A DNA stretch of 37,896 nucleotides, taken from contig JAJQBL010000125.1 in NCBI GenBank assembly GCA_021203325.1, forward strand, positions 1 through 37,896. The letters run 5' to 3'. Of the stretch, positions 1 to 7,165 are shown piece after piece (the first letter of the stretch is position 1; each line of letters opens with the position of its first letter). Below the pieces are notes generated by a model. The model was not told the DNA's origin and did not search any database. It was given only the letters and a program-made list of their open reading frames with translations. A program made the position numbers and the translations under genes. The DNA comes from Clostridiales bacterium (GTDB lineage: Bacteria; Bacillota; Clostridia; Oscillospirales; Oscillospiraceae).

Positions 1-221
1 CATCCCGCCCCCTCCCACAGGGCCAGAACGATGCCCAGGGGCCGCAGCAGCTTTGCGGACGGCTCCTCCTCCCCGAAGGCGGGCAGGGCCTTCAAAATCA
101 ACAGATAGCCCAGCCAGCCCGGAAGGATGTCCATCGTGCCCAGGTTCAGGTCAATGCGAATCAGCAGGTATCCCCAGGCCGTCAGCTTTGCGGCGGCGGC
201 CAGCTTTTCCCGGTTGGTCAT
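1..221 (-). CDS. Membrane protein, N-terminal part only (runs off the window edge)
   Basis: The first 73 codons are visible and the rest lies beyond base 1. The ATG shares four bases (ATGA) with the stop of the upstream M56 protease gene, so the two are almost certainly translationally coupled. The visible part has a basic start (MTNREKLAAAAK), a hydrophobic stretch at about residues 12-24 and a second at about 31-45 (DILPGWLGYLLILKALPAF). This suggests an integral membrane protein with several helices. I do not recognise the family. Its position as third gene behind a BlaI/BlaR1-type pair suggests it belongs to the same regulon and may be the target or a modulator of the protease; that is inference. 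Confidence 0.7.
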   Translation of the reverse strand, partial: MTNREKLAAAAKLTAWGYLLIRIDLNLGTMDILPGWLGYLLILKALPAFGEEEPSAKLLRPLGIVLALWEGAG

Positions 222-2164
222 TGCTCCACCTCCTCCAGGGTCAGAAGTTCCCGGACTTTCCCGTCCCAGCAAGTTTGGACGCAGAACCCTTCGGGCAGGG
301 CGTCCGCACCCTCCAGAGTGAGGACGCCGGAGGAACAGAGGGTTCCATCCAGCCGGGACAGCATCTGGGTCTCCAGGCTCCAGCCACCGGTGCTGTTGCC
401 TGAGGCGCTGACGCCCTCCTCCTGGGCCTGCAACAGGTCGCCCAGCATCTCCTCCGACTCATCCGTAATGGGGGACGGGCCATACAAGACGCCCACGGTC
501 CGGCTGGGGCCGTTCTCCGGGTAGGTATAGGTCAGGGTCAGCCAGGCCTCCACAGCGTCAAAGGCCGCATCCGGCTTCAGCGTCTCGTCAAAGGCGGCGC
601 TGCTGCTCCAAAAGACGGAACTGCCGTCCGTGAAGCTGACGGAAACGTTGTCCGTGGGGCTGATGTTGTTGTCCACCTGGCAGAACACGCAGGCGGTCAG
701 GGTGACGGAGCCGCTCTCCCCGGAGGCTTCGTAGCGGGCGGCGGGCAGGTCGCTTTCGGTCACGCCGGTCCGGCGCGGGCCGATTTCCTCCACCACCCAG
801 CCCCTGTCCTCCTGACGGACGGTGACGGGCACCAGTATATAGGCGGTTTCCGTCTGGTCCTCGTCCTCCGCCATGGCAAAGAGCAGGTCGGCCTGATAGC
901 CGCCCTCCGTCCGGGTCAGGCCGCAGACGGAGTAGCCCCGGCCGGGCTCCGCCTCGGCCAGTTCCTCCCCAGGGTACAGCAGGTAGGAGCCGCCGGATTC
1001 CGCCATGGCTGCTTCCAGCTCCTCCTGCCGCTCCAGGGGGGACGCCGCCGCCAGGTACACCCCGTTCTCCAGCAGCAGGCCCTTGGCGTAGGTGTCCAGG
1101 GCACCGGCTACGGTGGAGCAGCCCACCAGCCGGGTGCGGGCCATGGACAGGGCCAGGGCCGCGGCCGTATCGGGGGCGGTGTCCGTCCCGGTATAGCCGG
1201 AGGCCGTCCCCACCAGCACCGGGCCGGACAGCACCGCTACGATGCAGACGGACACCAGCGCCATCCCCCTGGGGTACTTCTTGAAGCGGACAATGGCGGC
1301 GATGCGCCGGGCGATGTTTTTGCCGCCGTTGGACAGAGAGGTGGTGCCAGGGGCACGGGCGTAGGTTTCGTCCGCCATGCTCAGGAGGATTTGGCCGTAT
1401 GCCCGGCGATCCTCCCCCTCCAGCCGCTCCAGCACACGCTGGTCGCACAGGGACTCCATATCGTTGCCGATGCGGTCAAAGACGTACTGCAAAAACGGGT
1501 TGCACCAGTGCAGCCCCCGGAGCAGGCACCAAAAGACGTTTTGGAGCGCGTCCCGGTGCCGCAGGTGGAGCAGCTCGTGGAGCAGCACCTTGTCGTCCAC
1601 CTCCCGGTCCGCTGGCAGCACCAGCACCGGACGGAATACCCCGCAGACAAAGGCGGAGGAAATCCCCTCCAGCCGGAGGGCGGGGCAGGCCCGAAGCCCG
1701 TACCGTTGGCAGACACCCTCCAGCTGCCCCTCCAGCTCCTCCGTCAGGGGCAGGCCGAACCGCAGCAGACGCCGCAGCCGGACATAGGACAGGGCGTACC
1801 ACAGCAGGGAGAGGACCACCCCCGCCGTATACACCGCAAAGAGCCAGTCCGTCACGCTTTGGGGCGCAGCCGTCAGCCAGGGAACAGGCGCGGCAACGGA
1901 CACCGGCGTATAGGGGGCGGAATAGGCAGAGGAAAGGTACCCCTCCGCCGCCGTCTTGACTGCCTCCACCCACACCGGCAGGGGGAGCAGGGTGTCCCGT
2001 CCGGTGCTGACGGGCAGCAGCACCCGCAGCGCCAGGAGGCACCACACCCCGTACTGCCACCGGGGGGAGAGTTTGTCCGCAAACAGCCCCTTCACCGCCA
2101 GCAGCAGCACAGCCGCCGCCGACACCGTCAGGGTTTGCAGCAGAAAGGCCCACAGGTTGGTCAT
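218..2164 (-). CDS. M56-family (BlaR1/MecR1-type) membrane metalloprotease
   Basis: A 648-residue protein with an N-terminal multi-helix membrane domain and a gluzincin motif HELLH (about residue 192) inside the conserved context LLHELLHLRHRDALQN, then CNPF and a further helix near residue 310. Proteins of this family sense an extracellular signal and cleave a cognate BlaI-type repressor. The C-terminal half (about 330-648) carries no penicillin-binding SxxK/SxN/KTG pattern that I can see, so beta-lactam sensing is not supported. It contains instead a soluble segment of unknown role (..YILVPVTVRQEDRGW..). The ATG follows GGAGG at good spacing and lies 3 bases after the repressor stop. Together they form a repressor-protease operon whose signal is unknown. 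Confidence 0.88.
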   Translation of the reverse strand: MTNLWAFLLQTLTVSAAAVLLLAVKGLFADKLSPRWQYGVWCLLALRVLLPVSTGRDTLLPLPVWVEAVKTAAEGYLSSAYSAPYTPVSVAAPVPWLTAAPQSVTDWLFAVYTAGVVLSLLWYALSYVRLRRLLRFGLPLTEELEGQLEGVCQRYGLRACPALRLEGISSAFVCGVFRPVLVLPADREVDDKVLLHELLHLRHRDALQNVFWCLLRGLHWCNPFLQYVFDRIGNDMESLCDQRVLERLEGEDRRAYGQILLSMADETYARAPGTTSLSNGGKNIARRIAAIVRFKKYPRGMALVSVCIVAVLSGPVLVGTASGYTGTDTAPDTAAALALSMARTRLVGCSTVAGALDTYAKGLLLENGVYLAAASPLERQEELEAAMAESGGSYLLYPGEELAEAEPGRGYSVCGLTRTEGGYQADLLFAMAEDEDQTETAYILVPVTVRQEDRGWVVEEIGPRRTGVTESDLPAARYEASGESGSVTLTACVFCQVDNNISPTDNVSVSFTDGSSVFWSSSAAFDETLKPDAAFDAVEAWLTLTYTYPENGPSRTVGVLYGPSPITDESEEMLGDLLQAQEEGVSASGNSTGGWSLETQMLSRLDGTLCSSGVLTLEGADALPEGFCVQTCWDGKVRELLTLEEVEQ

Positions 2165-2167
2165 GGG

Positions 2168-2527
2168 TCACACCTCCATCTCGTCCAGCAGCTTCCTGAG
2201 CCGCTCCCGCTCCTGGGGGGAAAGCTTGGATTCCTGCAAAAAGGCCGCCACCAGCTCCCCGGCGGCCCCGCCGTAAACCCTCTTCAGCAAATCGTCCCGC
2301 TCCTGCCGGGCGCAGTCCTCCCGGGAGACGGCGGCGGCGTAGGGTTTGGGCCGGTTGTGGTCGATGAACACCAGTCCCTTGGCCTCCATCCGGGTCAGGT
2401 AGGTGTGAACTGTGTTTTTGCTCCAGCCGTTGACCGGTTTCAGGGCGGCGGTCAGCTCCCCCAGGGCGAACCGCTGGCCGGACCACAGGACGTCCAGCAC
2501 AGCCCATTCCGCATCCGTGATTTTCAT
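2168..2527 (-). CDS. BlaI/MecI/CopY-family transcriptional repressor
   Basis: A 119-residue winged-helix repressor. The start MKITDAEWAVLDVLW is the typical family N-terminus, and the recognition region contains NGWSKNTVHTYLTRMEAKGLV. The C-terminal part (about 75-119) is a charged helical dimerisation region ending SPQERERLRKLLDEMEV. I chose the ATG at 2527 because AGGAGG stands about 8 bases upstream and because the open frame further upstream would read through the operator. Family members bind TACA-N2-TGTA dyads and are inactivated by cleavage by the partner M56 protease, encoded 3 bases downstream. Two such dyads lie directly in its own promoter, so autorepression is expected. The physiological inducer cannot be read from the sequence. 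Confidence 0.92.
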   Translation of the reverse strand: MKITDAEWAVLDVLWSGQRFALGELTAALKPVNGWSKNTVHTYLTRMEAKGLVFIDHNRPKPYAAAVSREDCARQERDDLLKRVYGGAAGELVAAFLQESKLSPQERERLRKLLDEMEV

Positions 2528-2534
2528 GGCAAGG

Positions 2535-2580
2535 CCTCCTACAAATGTAGTACATAACACTATACTACACTTGTAGGAGG
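2535..2580 (-). promoter_or_regulatory. Bipartite BlaI-type operator overlapping the repressor promoter
   Basis: Two 18-base arms (2535-2552 and 2563-2580) form an inverted repeat with a single mismatch. Each arm holds its own near-palindrome, TACAAATGTA at 2540-2549 and TACACTTGTA at 2566-2575, matching the TACA-N2-TGTA operator of the BlaI/MecI/CopY family. The dyads are 26 bases apart centre to centre. One covers the -10/spacer region of the promoter and the other lies just upstream of the ribosome-binding site. Confidence 0.88.
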
Positions 2581-2590
2581 CTTTTGTCAA
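2562..2590 (-). promoter_or_regulatory. Sigma-A promoter of the repressor/M56 operon
   Basis: On the minus strand TTGACA (2590-2585), a 17-base spacer and TAGTAT (2567-2562) form a near-consensus vegetative promoter. The right operator dyad sits across the -10 and the spacer, so a bound repressor would block polymerase. Confidence 0.85.
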
Positions 2591-2655
2591 TCCCGAAGAT
2601 TCATTTTTTCCGGTTTTTTCCAAACCGGCCTGATGCGTCCCGGAGCGCAGCAAAA

Positions 2656-2945
2656 CAGTAACCCAGTCCATTCAACCTCTGGACTGGGTTACCGTTCACT
2701 GGAAATCAGAAGCTTCATCTCTATGGATGCCTCCTTTCGTCCTATTCAATTGTAGGGGCTTTCGCTGCCTTTGTCTGCGCTTACGACTACTCACTTTACA
2801 AACACATTGTCCCGGTGGAGCTTCTGCTCATACACCCTGCTGATGCTTTCATCCGTTTCGCCAGACCCCGAGTGAACTACCTGCAGCTTAGGCTTTCTCC
2901 GGCTCACTCGCTTTGCCTTTGTCTTGGCTCTTTTGTTTTTGTGAT
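2656..2945 (-). ncRNA. Unidentified short transcription unit (candidate small RNA or leader with tiny ORFs)
   Basis: A strong minus-strand promoter (2949-2977) and a perfect 13-bp hairpin (2658-2670 with 2680-2692, 9-base loop) bracket about 290 bases that hold no conventional gene. The hairpin is followed by TGTTTTG, a weak U-tract, and separates this unit from the repressor promoter downstream. Inside are a 38-codon ORF (2791-2907) and a 9-codon ORF, MKLLISSER (2689-2718), preceded by AAAGGAGG and ending within the hairpin stem. I could not match it to tmRNA, RNase P, SRP RNA or a riboswitch class I know. Whether it acts as RNA, as peptides or as an attenuator is open. Confidence 0.4.
2791..2907 (-). 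CDS. Possible small protein, 38 residues, unknown
   Basis: A GTG-initiated frame with AAAGG 8 bases upstream encodes MSRRKPKLQVVHSGSGETDE followed by a predicted amphipathic stretch (SISRVYEQKLHRDNVFVK) and a TGA stop. The composition is protein-like (basic start, charged helix), and the frame stays open upstream to the promoter. There is no homologue I can name. It could equally be chance within a structured RNA. Confidence 0.3.
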   Translation of the reverse strand: MSRRKPKLQVVHSGSGETDESISRVYEQKLHRDNVFVK

Positions 2946-2948
2946 TAT

Positions 2949-2977
2949 AAGATACCACATCCCGGCGGGTTTGTCAA
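2949..2977 (-). promoter_or_regulatory. Strong promoter of the short unknown transcript
   Basis: TTGACA (2977-2972), a spacer of exactly 17 and TATCTT (2954-2949), with a TGG extended -10 immediately upstream of the hexamer. It points away from the M15 peptidase gene and towards the 2.6-2.9 kb unit. Confidence 0.75.
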
Positions 2978-3055
2978 GCACTTTTTTAAAGAAAATCAAA
3001 AAATATTTTTGTAGTCTTTTCGCAGGAAGGGAAAACGCCGCCGCGCCCCCTGAAA

Positions 3056-3913
3056 TCAGTCCTCCATGACGAAGTGCTGATAATCCTTCACACTGTTCCA
3101 GTTGCCGCCCCAGAAAAAGCCGTGGTCGGTGAAGAGCCGGTAGCACAGGTCGGTTTCGTCGATTTTATAGGGCGTGTCCGCCGAGCGGTCCACATAGTCC
3201 CCGGAATTGGCGGGGAAGTAGCCCGCGGAGGTGACATAGGGATTGTACAGCGGGTTCACGTCCACCGCCAGGCCGTAAGCGTGGGCGCTCAGGTGGTCGC
3301 TGCCGGAGACGGTGCGATAGTTGAAGCAGGAGGTGTTGTTATCCGCCATGGACGCCTCATCGTCCCCTCCGTATTCGTCGATCAGCAGCATCTTCTCAAT
3401 GGGGTACCGGGCGTCGTACAGCCCCCGGAAGATTTCCAGCAGGTCGGCGCTGATGCGCTTGTTGCAGACCATCTCCCCGAGATGCACCTCCCCGTCAAAG
3501 CCGATATGGAGCACGCGCAGGTAGCGCAAATCGTCCCGGCTGACGGTGCAGCCCTCCGGATAGGAGACGCCGTCCATCCGGGCGAACACCTCATCGGTCA
3601 GCGCACTTTCGGTAAAGGGCAGGTCGGCGTCCAGCCCGGACAGCTCCTCCGCCGTCAACACGGTGCCTGCCGCCATGGCCAGCACGTCCTCCTCCGTCAG
3701 GGCCTGCACCTCCGGCTCTGCGCCGGAGGACGCCTCCGGCTGCAAATCGGAGGAAACTGCGTCGCTGACCTCTGGCGCCAGGCCGGAGGACGGCTCCCCG
3801 GCAGCGGAGCTGCCGCTGTCCGCCCCGGCCGGTGTGCCGCAGCCTGCCAGCAGGGCCAGCAGCAGGGCGGCGCTGAGTGACCGCGCAAGGGTGCTACGAA
3901 CGGTATCTCTCAC
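3056..3913 (-). CDS. M15-family peptidase lipoprotein (D-Ala-D-Ala carboxypeptidase/L,D-endopeptidase type)
   Basis: A 285-residue cell-wall hydrolase. A lipoprotein signal occupies residues 1-25, with a lipobox LLAGC that makes the mature N-terminus a lipidated Cys, so it acts outside the membrane. A low-complexity Ser/Ala/Glu linker (about 26-70) follows, then the catalytic domain. Zinc-site motifs are SAHAYGLAVDVN (His and Asp ligands) and the terminal DYQHFVM (His ligand), the usual HxxxxxxD...H signature of M15 enzymes that cut peptidoglycan stem peptides. The GTG start at 3913 is preceded by GGGGGA at about 7 bases. It lies 62 bases downstream of rnc in the same direction. Exact bond specificity cannot be read from the sequence. 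Confidence 0.85.
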   Translation of the reverse strand: MRDTVRSTLARSLSAALLLALLAGCGTPAGADSGSSAAGEPSSGLAPEVSDAVSSDLQPEASSGAEPEVQALTEEDVLAMAAGTVLTAEELSGLDADLPFTESALTDEVFARMDGVSYPEGCTVSRDDLRYLRVLHIGFDGEVHLGEMVCNKRISADLLEIFRGLYDARYPIEKMLLIDEYGGDDEASMADNNTSCFNYRTVSGSDHLSAHAYGLAVDVNPLYNPYVTSAGYFPANSGDYVDRSADTPYKIDETDLCYRLFTDHGFFWGGNWNSVKDYQHFVMED

Positions 3914-3975
3914 AGAAATTCCCCCTTTGGATGAAAAACCAGCCGACAGCCCCTGGGCCGCCGGCTGGACAGAAC

Positions 3976-4650
3976 TTACTGGCTCAGCTTCGCAATGGCC
4001 GCCCTGGCCGCCACCTGCTCCGCCTCTTTTTTGCTGCGGCCGGTGCCCTGGCCCACGGGCTGTTCATTGAGCCGCACCTCCATGGTGAACTGCTTGGCGT
4101 GGTCCGGGCCGGACTCCCCCACCAGATGATAGGTCAGCACCTGGCCGCTCTTGCGCTGCACCAGCTCCTGGAGGGCGGTCTTGTAGTCCCGGCTGGCCTC
4201 GTAGGCCTTGGCCATGTTGTTCAGGATGAAACGCTGAATGATGCGCCGGGCCTCGTCGATGCCGCCGTCCAGATAGACCGCCGCCAGCACCGCCTCCACT
4301 GCGTCCGCGTTGATGGAGGGGCGGGTGCGCCCGCCGCCGGCCTCCTCCCCCTTGCCCAGCTTCAGGTAGGCCCCCAGCTGCAGTTCTTTGGCCACCAGCA
4401 CCAGACTGTTCTCACACACCAGGCTGGCCCGCAGCCGGGTCAGGTTGCCCTCCGGCAGCTCCGGGAAGGTGCGGTACAGGCTGTCCGCCACCACCATGCC
4501 CAGGATGCTGTCCCCCAGGAACTCCAGCCGCTCGTTGGAGTGGATGCCGCCCAGGTGATGCTCGTTGGCGTAGGAGCTGTGGATCAGGGCGTTCTCCAGC
4601 AGGGAGATGTCCTTAAAATGATAGTCCAGCCTTTCTTCCAGTGATTTCAT
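3976..4650 (-). CDS. rnc: Ribonuclease III
   Basis: A 224-residue double-strand-specific endoribonuclease that processes rRNA precursors and structured mRNAs in the cytoplasm. The RNase III signature NERLEFLGDSILG lies at about residues 39-51, and a second acidic cluster DAVEAVLAAVYLDGG at about 113-127 supplies the remaining Mg2+ ligands. A C-terminal dsRNA-binding domain (about 153-224) starts DYKTALQELVQ and ends KKEAEQVAARAAIAKL. The frame is open upstream, but ATG 4650 is chosen because AAAGGAGA stands about 8 bases before it and MKSLEERLDYHF aligns with family N-termini. It sits 31 bases behind plsX. The acpP gene that usually lies between plsX and rnc in Firmicutes is absent here. Confidence 0.96.
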   Translation of the reverse strand: MKSLEERLDYHFKDISLLENALIHSSYANEHHLGGIHSNERLEFLGDSILGMVVADSLYRTFPELPEGNLTRLRASLVCENSLVLVAKELQLGAYLKLGKGEEAGGGRTRPSINADAVEAVLAAVYLDGGIDEARRIIQRFILNNMAKAYEASRDYKTALQELVQRKSGQVLTYHLVGESGPDHAKQFTMEVRLNEQPVGQGTGRSKKEAEQVAARAAIAKLSQ

Positions 4651-4681
4651 ATTGCTTATCTCCTTTGGATGCACCGCCCGG

Positions 4682-5716
4682 TCACTCCTGCGTGGCCTGC
4701 GGGGGCAGAACCATGTGGTCCATGTTATCGATGATTTCCTGTTCCACGCCTGCGCTGACAAACTGGATGGCCTGCTTCACTGCGTTGAAGAAGGCGAAGG
4801 CGTCGCTGTTGCCGTGGGCCTTGATGACGGGGGCCTGTACCCCCAGGAAGGCGGTGCCGCCGGTCTCCCGGCTGTCCAGCATTTTCCGGAAGCCGCCCAT
4901 ATTGCCCTTGATCATCAGGTAGCCCAGCTTGGTTTTCGTGTTGGTCATGAACAGGTCTTTCAGGCCGTGGACGATGAAGTTGGCGGTGCCCTCCATGGTT
5001 TTGAGGACGATGTTCCCCACGAAGCCGTCCGCCACCAGGACGTCCACCGCGTCGGGGCTGGCCAGGCTGGTGGGCTCCACGTTGCCCACGAAGTTGATGC
5101 GCCCGGCGTCTCCGGCCCGTTTCAGCAGGGCGTAGACCTCCTTATACAGCTCGCTGCCCTTGCTTGGCTCCGCGCCGATGTTGATGAGGCCCACCCTGGG
5201 GTTCTTCCGGCCCAGCACCTTTTCGGCATAGAAGCTGCCCATGAAGGCGAACTGGAGCATATACTCGGCGGTACACTCGGCGTTGGCCCCGGCGTCGATC
5301 AGCACGGCGCTGCCCGCCCCGGTGGGCACCACCGGGGCCACGGCGGCCCGCTTGATGCCGGGAATCCGCCGGACGATCAGGGTGGCCCCGCTGAGCAGCG
5401 CCCCGGTGGAGCCGGCAGAGATGAAGGCATCCCCCTTGCCGTCCCGCACCATCCGCAGGCCCACGGACATGGAGGAATCCTTCTTCCGCAGGCAGACCCG
5501 GGCGGGGTCGTCGCAGATCTCCACCACCTGGGTGGCGTTGACGATGGTGACCCCTTCCGGCAATTCGGCCTTGTCGTCCGAGAGGACCTTGCGGATGTCC
5601 TCCTCACGGCCCACCAGGGTGATGTCACAGCCCAGCTCCTTATGGGCGCGCAGTGCGCCCCGGACGGGCTCCGCAGGGGCCAGGTCGCCGCCCATTGCGT
5701 CAATAATAATGTTCAT
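4682..5716 (-). CDS. plsX: Phosphate acyltransferase PlsX
   Basis: A 344-residue peripheral membrane enzyme that converts acyl-ACP to acyl-phosphate, the donor for PlsY in the first acylation step of phospholipid synthesis. The N-terminus MNIIIDAMGGDLAP is diagnostic, and the family motifs SAGSTGALLSGATLIVRRIPGIKRAA and GVDVLVADGFVGNIVLKTMEG-like segments are present. Length matches the family (about 330-345). AAGGAG precedes the ATG. It is followed within 31 bases by rnc, so the pair is probably co-transcribed. No fapR or fab genes flank it, unlike Bacillus. Confidence 0.95.
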   Translation of the reverse strand: MNIIIDAMGGDLAPAEPVRGALRAHKELGCDITLVGREEDIRKVLSDDKAELPEGVTIVNATQVVEICDDPARVCLRKKDSSMSVGLRMVRDGKGDAFISAGSTGALLSGATLIVRRIPGIKRAAVAPVVPTGAGSAVLIDAGANAECTAEYMLQFAFMGSFYAEKVLGRKNPRVGLINIGAEPSKGSELYKEVYALLKRAGDAGRINFVGNVEPTSLASPDAVDVLVADGFVGNIVLKTMEGTANFIVHGLKDLFMTNTKTKLGYLMIKGNMGGFRKMLDSRETGGTAFLGVQAPVIKAHGNSDAFAFFNAVKQAIQFVSAGVEQEIIDNMDHMVLPPQATQE

Positions 5717-5762
5717 CTGTGGTCGCTCCTTCTCTTCTATTTTTGTAAGGGGCGCGCATAAG

Positions 5763-5847
5763 GCGTTCCCATGCGGAACGCATCATGCCCACCCCCAGGG
5801 GGGACGGGGTACGGGGAGAGGCCAAGGCTTCCTGCATTTGGCCTCTC
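5763..5847 (-). terminator. Hairpin pair between trmFO and plsX (weak terminator or processing site)
   Basis: Two perfect stems occupy the 144-base gap: GAGAGGCCAA/TTGGCCTCTC (5816-5825 with 5838-5847) just after the trmFO stop, and GCGTTCC/GGAACGC (5763-5769 with 5775-5781). Neither is followed by a U-tract on the minus strand, so read-through into plsX is likely. No gene is seen in the gap. Confidence 0.4.
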
Positions 5848-5860
5848 GACCGTTACCGGG

Positions 5861-7165
5861 TCACAGCTCCAGCTCTGCCAGGGCCTCCAGCGCCCGGGCC
5901 GCCAGGGCGGCATTTTTTGCCCTCTTGCCGCCCCGCACCTTTTTCTCCAGCGGGGGAATGATGCCGAAGTTGACGTTCATGGGCTGGAAGTCGGTGACAG
6001 TGGGATTGCTGACATAGTGGGCCAGGGCCCCCAGAGCGGTTTCCGGGGGAAAATCCACCGGCGGCTGCCCCAGCAGGCGGTGGGCCAGCTCCACCCCGGC
6101 CACCAGGCCAGAGGCGGCGGACTCCACATAGCCCTCCACGCCGGTCATCTGCCCGGCGAAGGTCAGCCTCGGCTCCTCTGCCACCTGATAGTAGCGGTTC
6201 AGTAGGCGGGGGGAGTTCAGATAGGTGTTCCGGTGCATGACCCCGTACCGGAGAAACTCCGCCTGCTCCAGACCAGGGATCATGCGGAATACCCGCCGCT
6301 GCTCCGGCCAGGTCAGGTGGGTCTGGAAGCCTACCATATTATAGATGGAGCCTTCCCCATTGTCCTTGCGCAGCTGCACCACCGCATAGGGCTCCTTCCC
6401 CGTCCGGGGGTCGGGGAGGCCCACCGGTTTCAGCGGGCCGTAGCACAGGGTGTCGTGGCCCCTCCGGCCCATGACCTCCACCGGCATACAGCCTTCAAAG
6501 ACGGTCTTATCCTCAAAGCCGTGGAGTTTGGCCTCCTCCGCGCTGCACAGGGCCAGCCAGAAGGCGTCGTACTCCTCCCGGCTCATGGGGCAGTTGATAT
6601 AGTCCGGGGTGCCCTTGTCGTAGCGGCTGGCGAACCAGGCCTTGTCCATGTCGATGCTCTCGAAGGACACCAGAGGGGCCACCGCATCAAAGAAGTGGAG
6701 ATACTCCTCCTGGGGGAACCGACGGGCGATGTCCTCCGCCAGGGGGTCGGAGGTCAGGGGGCCGGAGGCCACCAGCACCGTCCCCTCCGGGGGGATGGCC
6801 GTCACCTCGCCTGCCGTCACCGTGATGTTGGGGTGGCTGCGGACAGCCTGGGTCACCTTCCGGGCGAAGGCCTCCCGGTCCACCGCCAGAGCCCCGCCCG
6901 CCGGGAGGGCGGTGGCGTCGGCGCAGGCCATGATCAGGGAGCCACAGCGGCGCATCTCCTCTTTCAGCAGGCCCACGGCGTTTTCCACATTGTTGGCCCG
7001 GAGGCTGTTGGAACAGATCAGTTCGGCAAAGTCCGGGCTCTTGTGGGCGGGGGTCATCTTCTCCGGCTTCATCTCCCGCAGGTCCACGGGGATGCCCCGC
7101 CGAGCCAGCTGCCAGGCGGCTTCGGAACCGGCCAGCCCGGCCCCAATGACAATGACAGGCTCCAT
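5861..7165 (-). CDS. trmFO: tRNA (uracil-54-C5)-methyltransferase, folate/FAD-dependent
   Basis: A 434-residue flavoprotein that makes ribothymidine at tRNA position 54 using methylenetetrahydrofolate. An N-terminal FAD-binding motif [13 protein letters not shown] (residues 5-17) is followed by the TrmFO-specific stretch [16 protein letters not shown] and [10 protein letters not shown], which carries a conserved Cys. C-terminal motifs include [19 protein letters not shown]. The segment [17 protein letters not shown] near residue 390 separates it from its relative MnmG/GidA. The ATG directly abuts the topA stop codon, with zero intergenic bases, and the dprA-topA-trmFO order is the conserved Firmicutes arrangement. 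Confidence 0.96.
   Translation of the reverse strand: MEPVIVIGAGLAGSEAAWQLARRGIPVDLREMKPEKMTPAHKSPDFAELICSNSLRANNVENAVGLLKEEMRRCGSLIMACADATALPAGGALAVDREAFARKVTQAVRSHPNITVTAGEVTAIPPEGTVLVASGPLTSDPLAEDIARRFPQEEYLHFFDAVAPLVSFESIDMDKAWFASRYDKGTPDYINCPMSREEYDAFWLALCSAEEAKLHGFEDKTVFEGCMPVEVMGRRGHDTLCYGPLKPVGLPDPRTGKEPYAVVQLRKDNGEGSIYNMVGFQTHLTWPEQRRVFRMIPGLEQAEFLRYGVMHRNTYLNSPRLLNRYYQVAEEPRLTFAGQMTGVEGYVESAASGLVAGVELAHRLLGQPPVDFPPETALGALAHYVSNPTVTDFQPMNVNFGIIPPLEKKVRGGKRAKNAALAARALEALAELEL

Noticed and set aside
2528-2671. 48-residue N-terminal extension of the BlaI-type repressor
   Set aside because: It would be translated from upstream of the promoter and operator; MKITDAEW is the family start and has its own AGGAGG.
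2640-2960. tmRNA, RNase P RNA or SRP RNA in the 2.6-2.9 kb unit
   Set aside because: None of the hallmark sequences (tRNA-like ends with CCA, GAGGAAAGTC, GGTCAGGTCCGGAAGGAAGCAGC-type loop) is present.
4651-4761. In-frame N-terminal extension of RNase III
   Set aside because: It overlaps the end of plsX, and the AAAGGAGA site and family alignment both point to the ATG at 4650.
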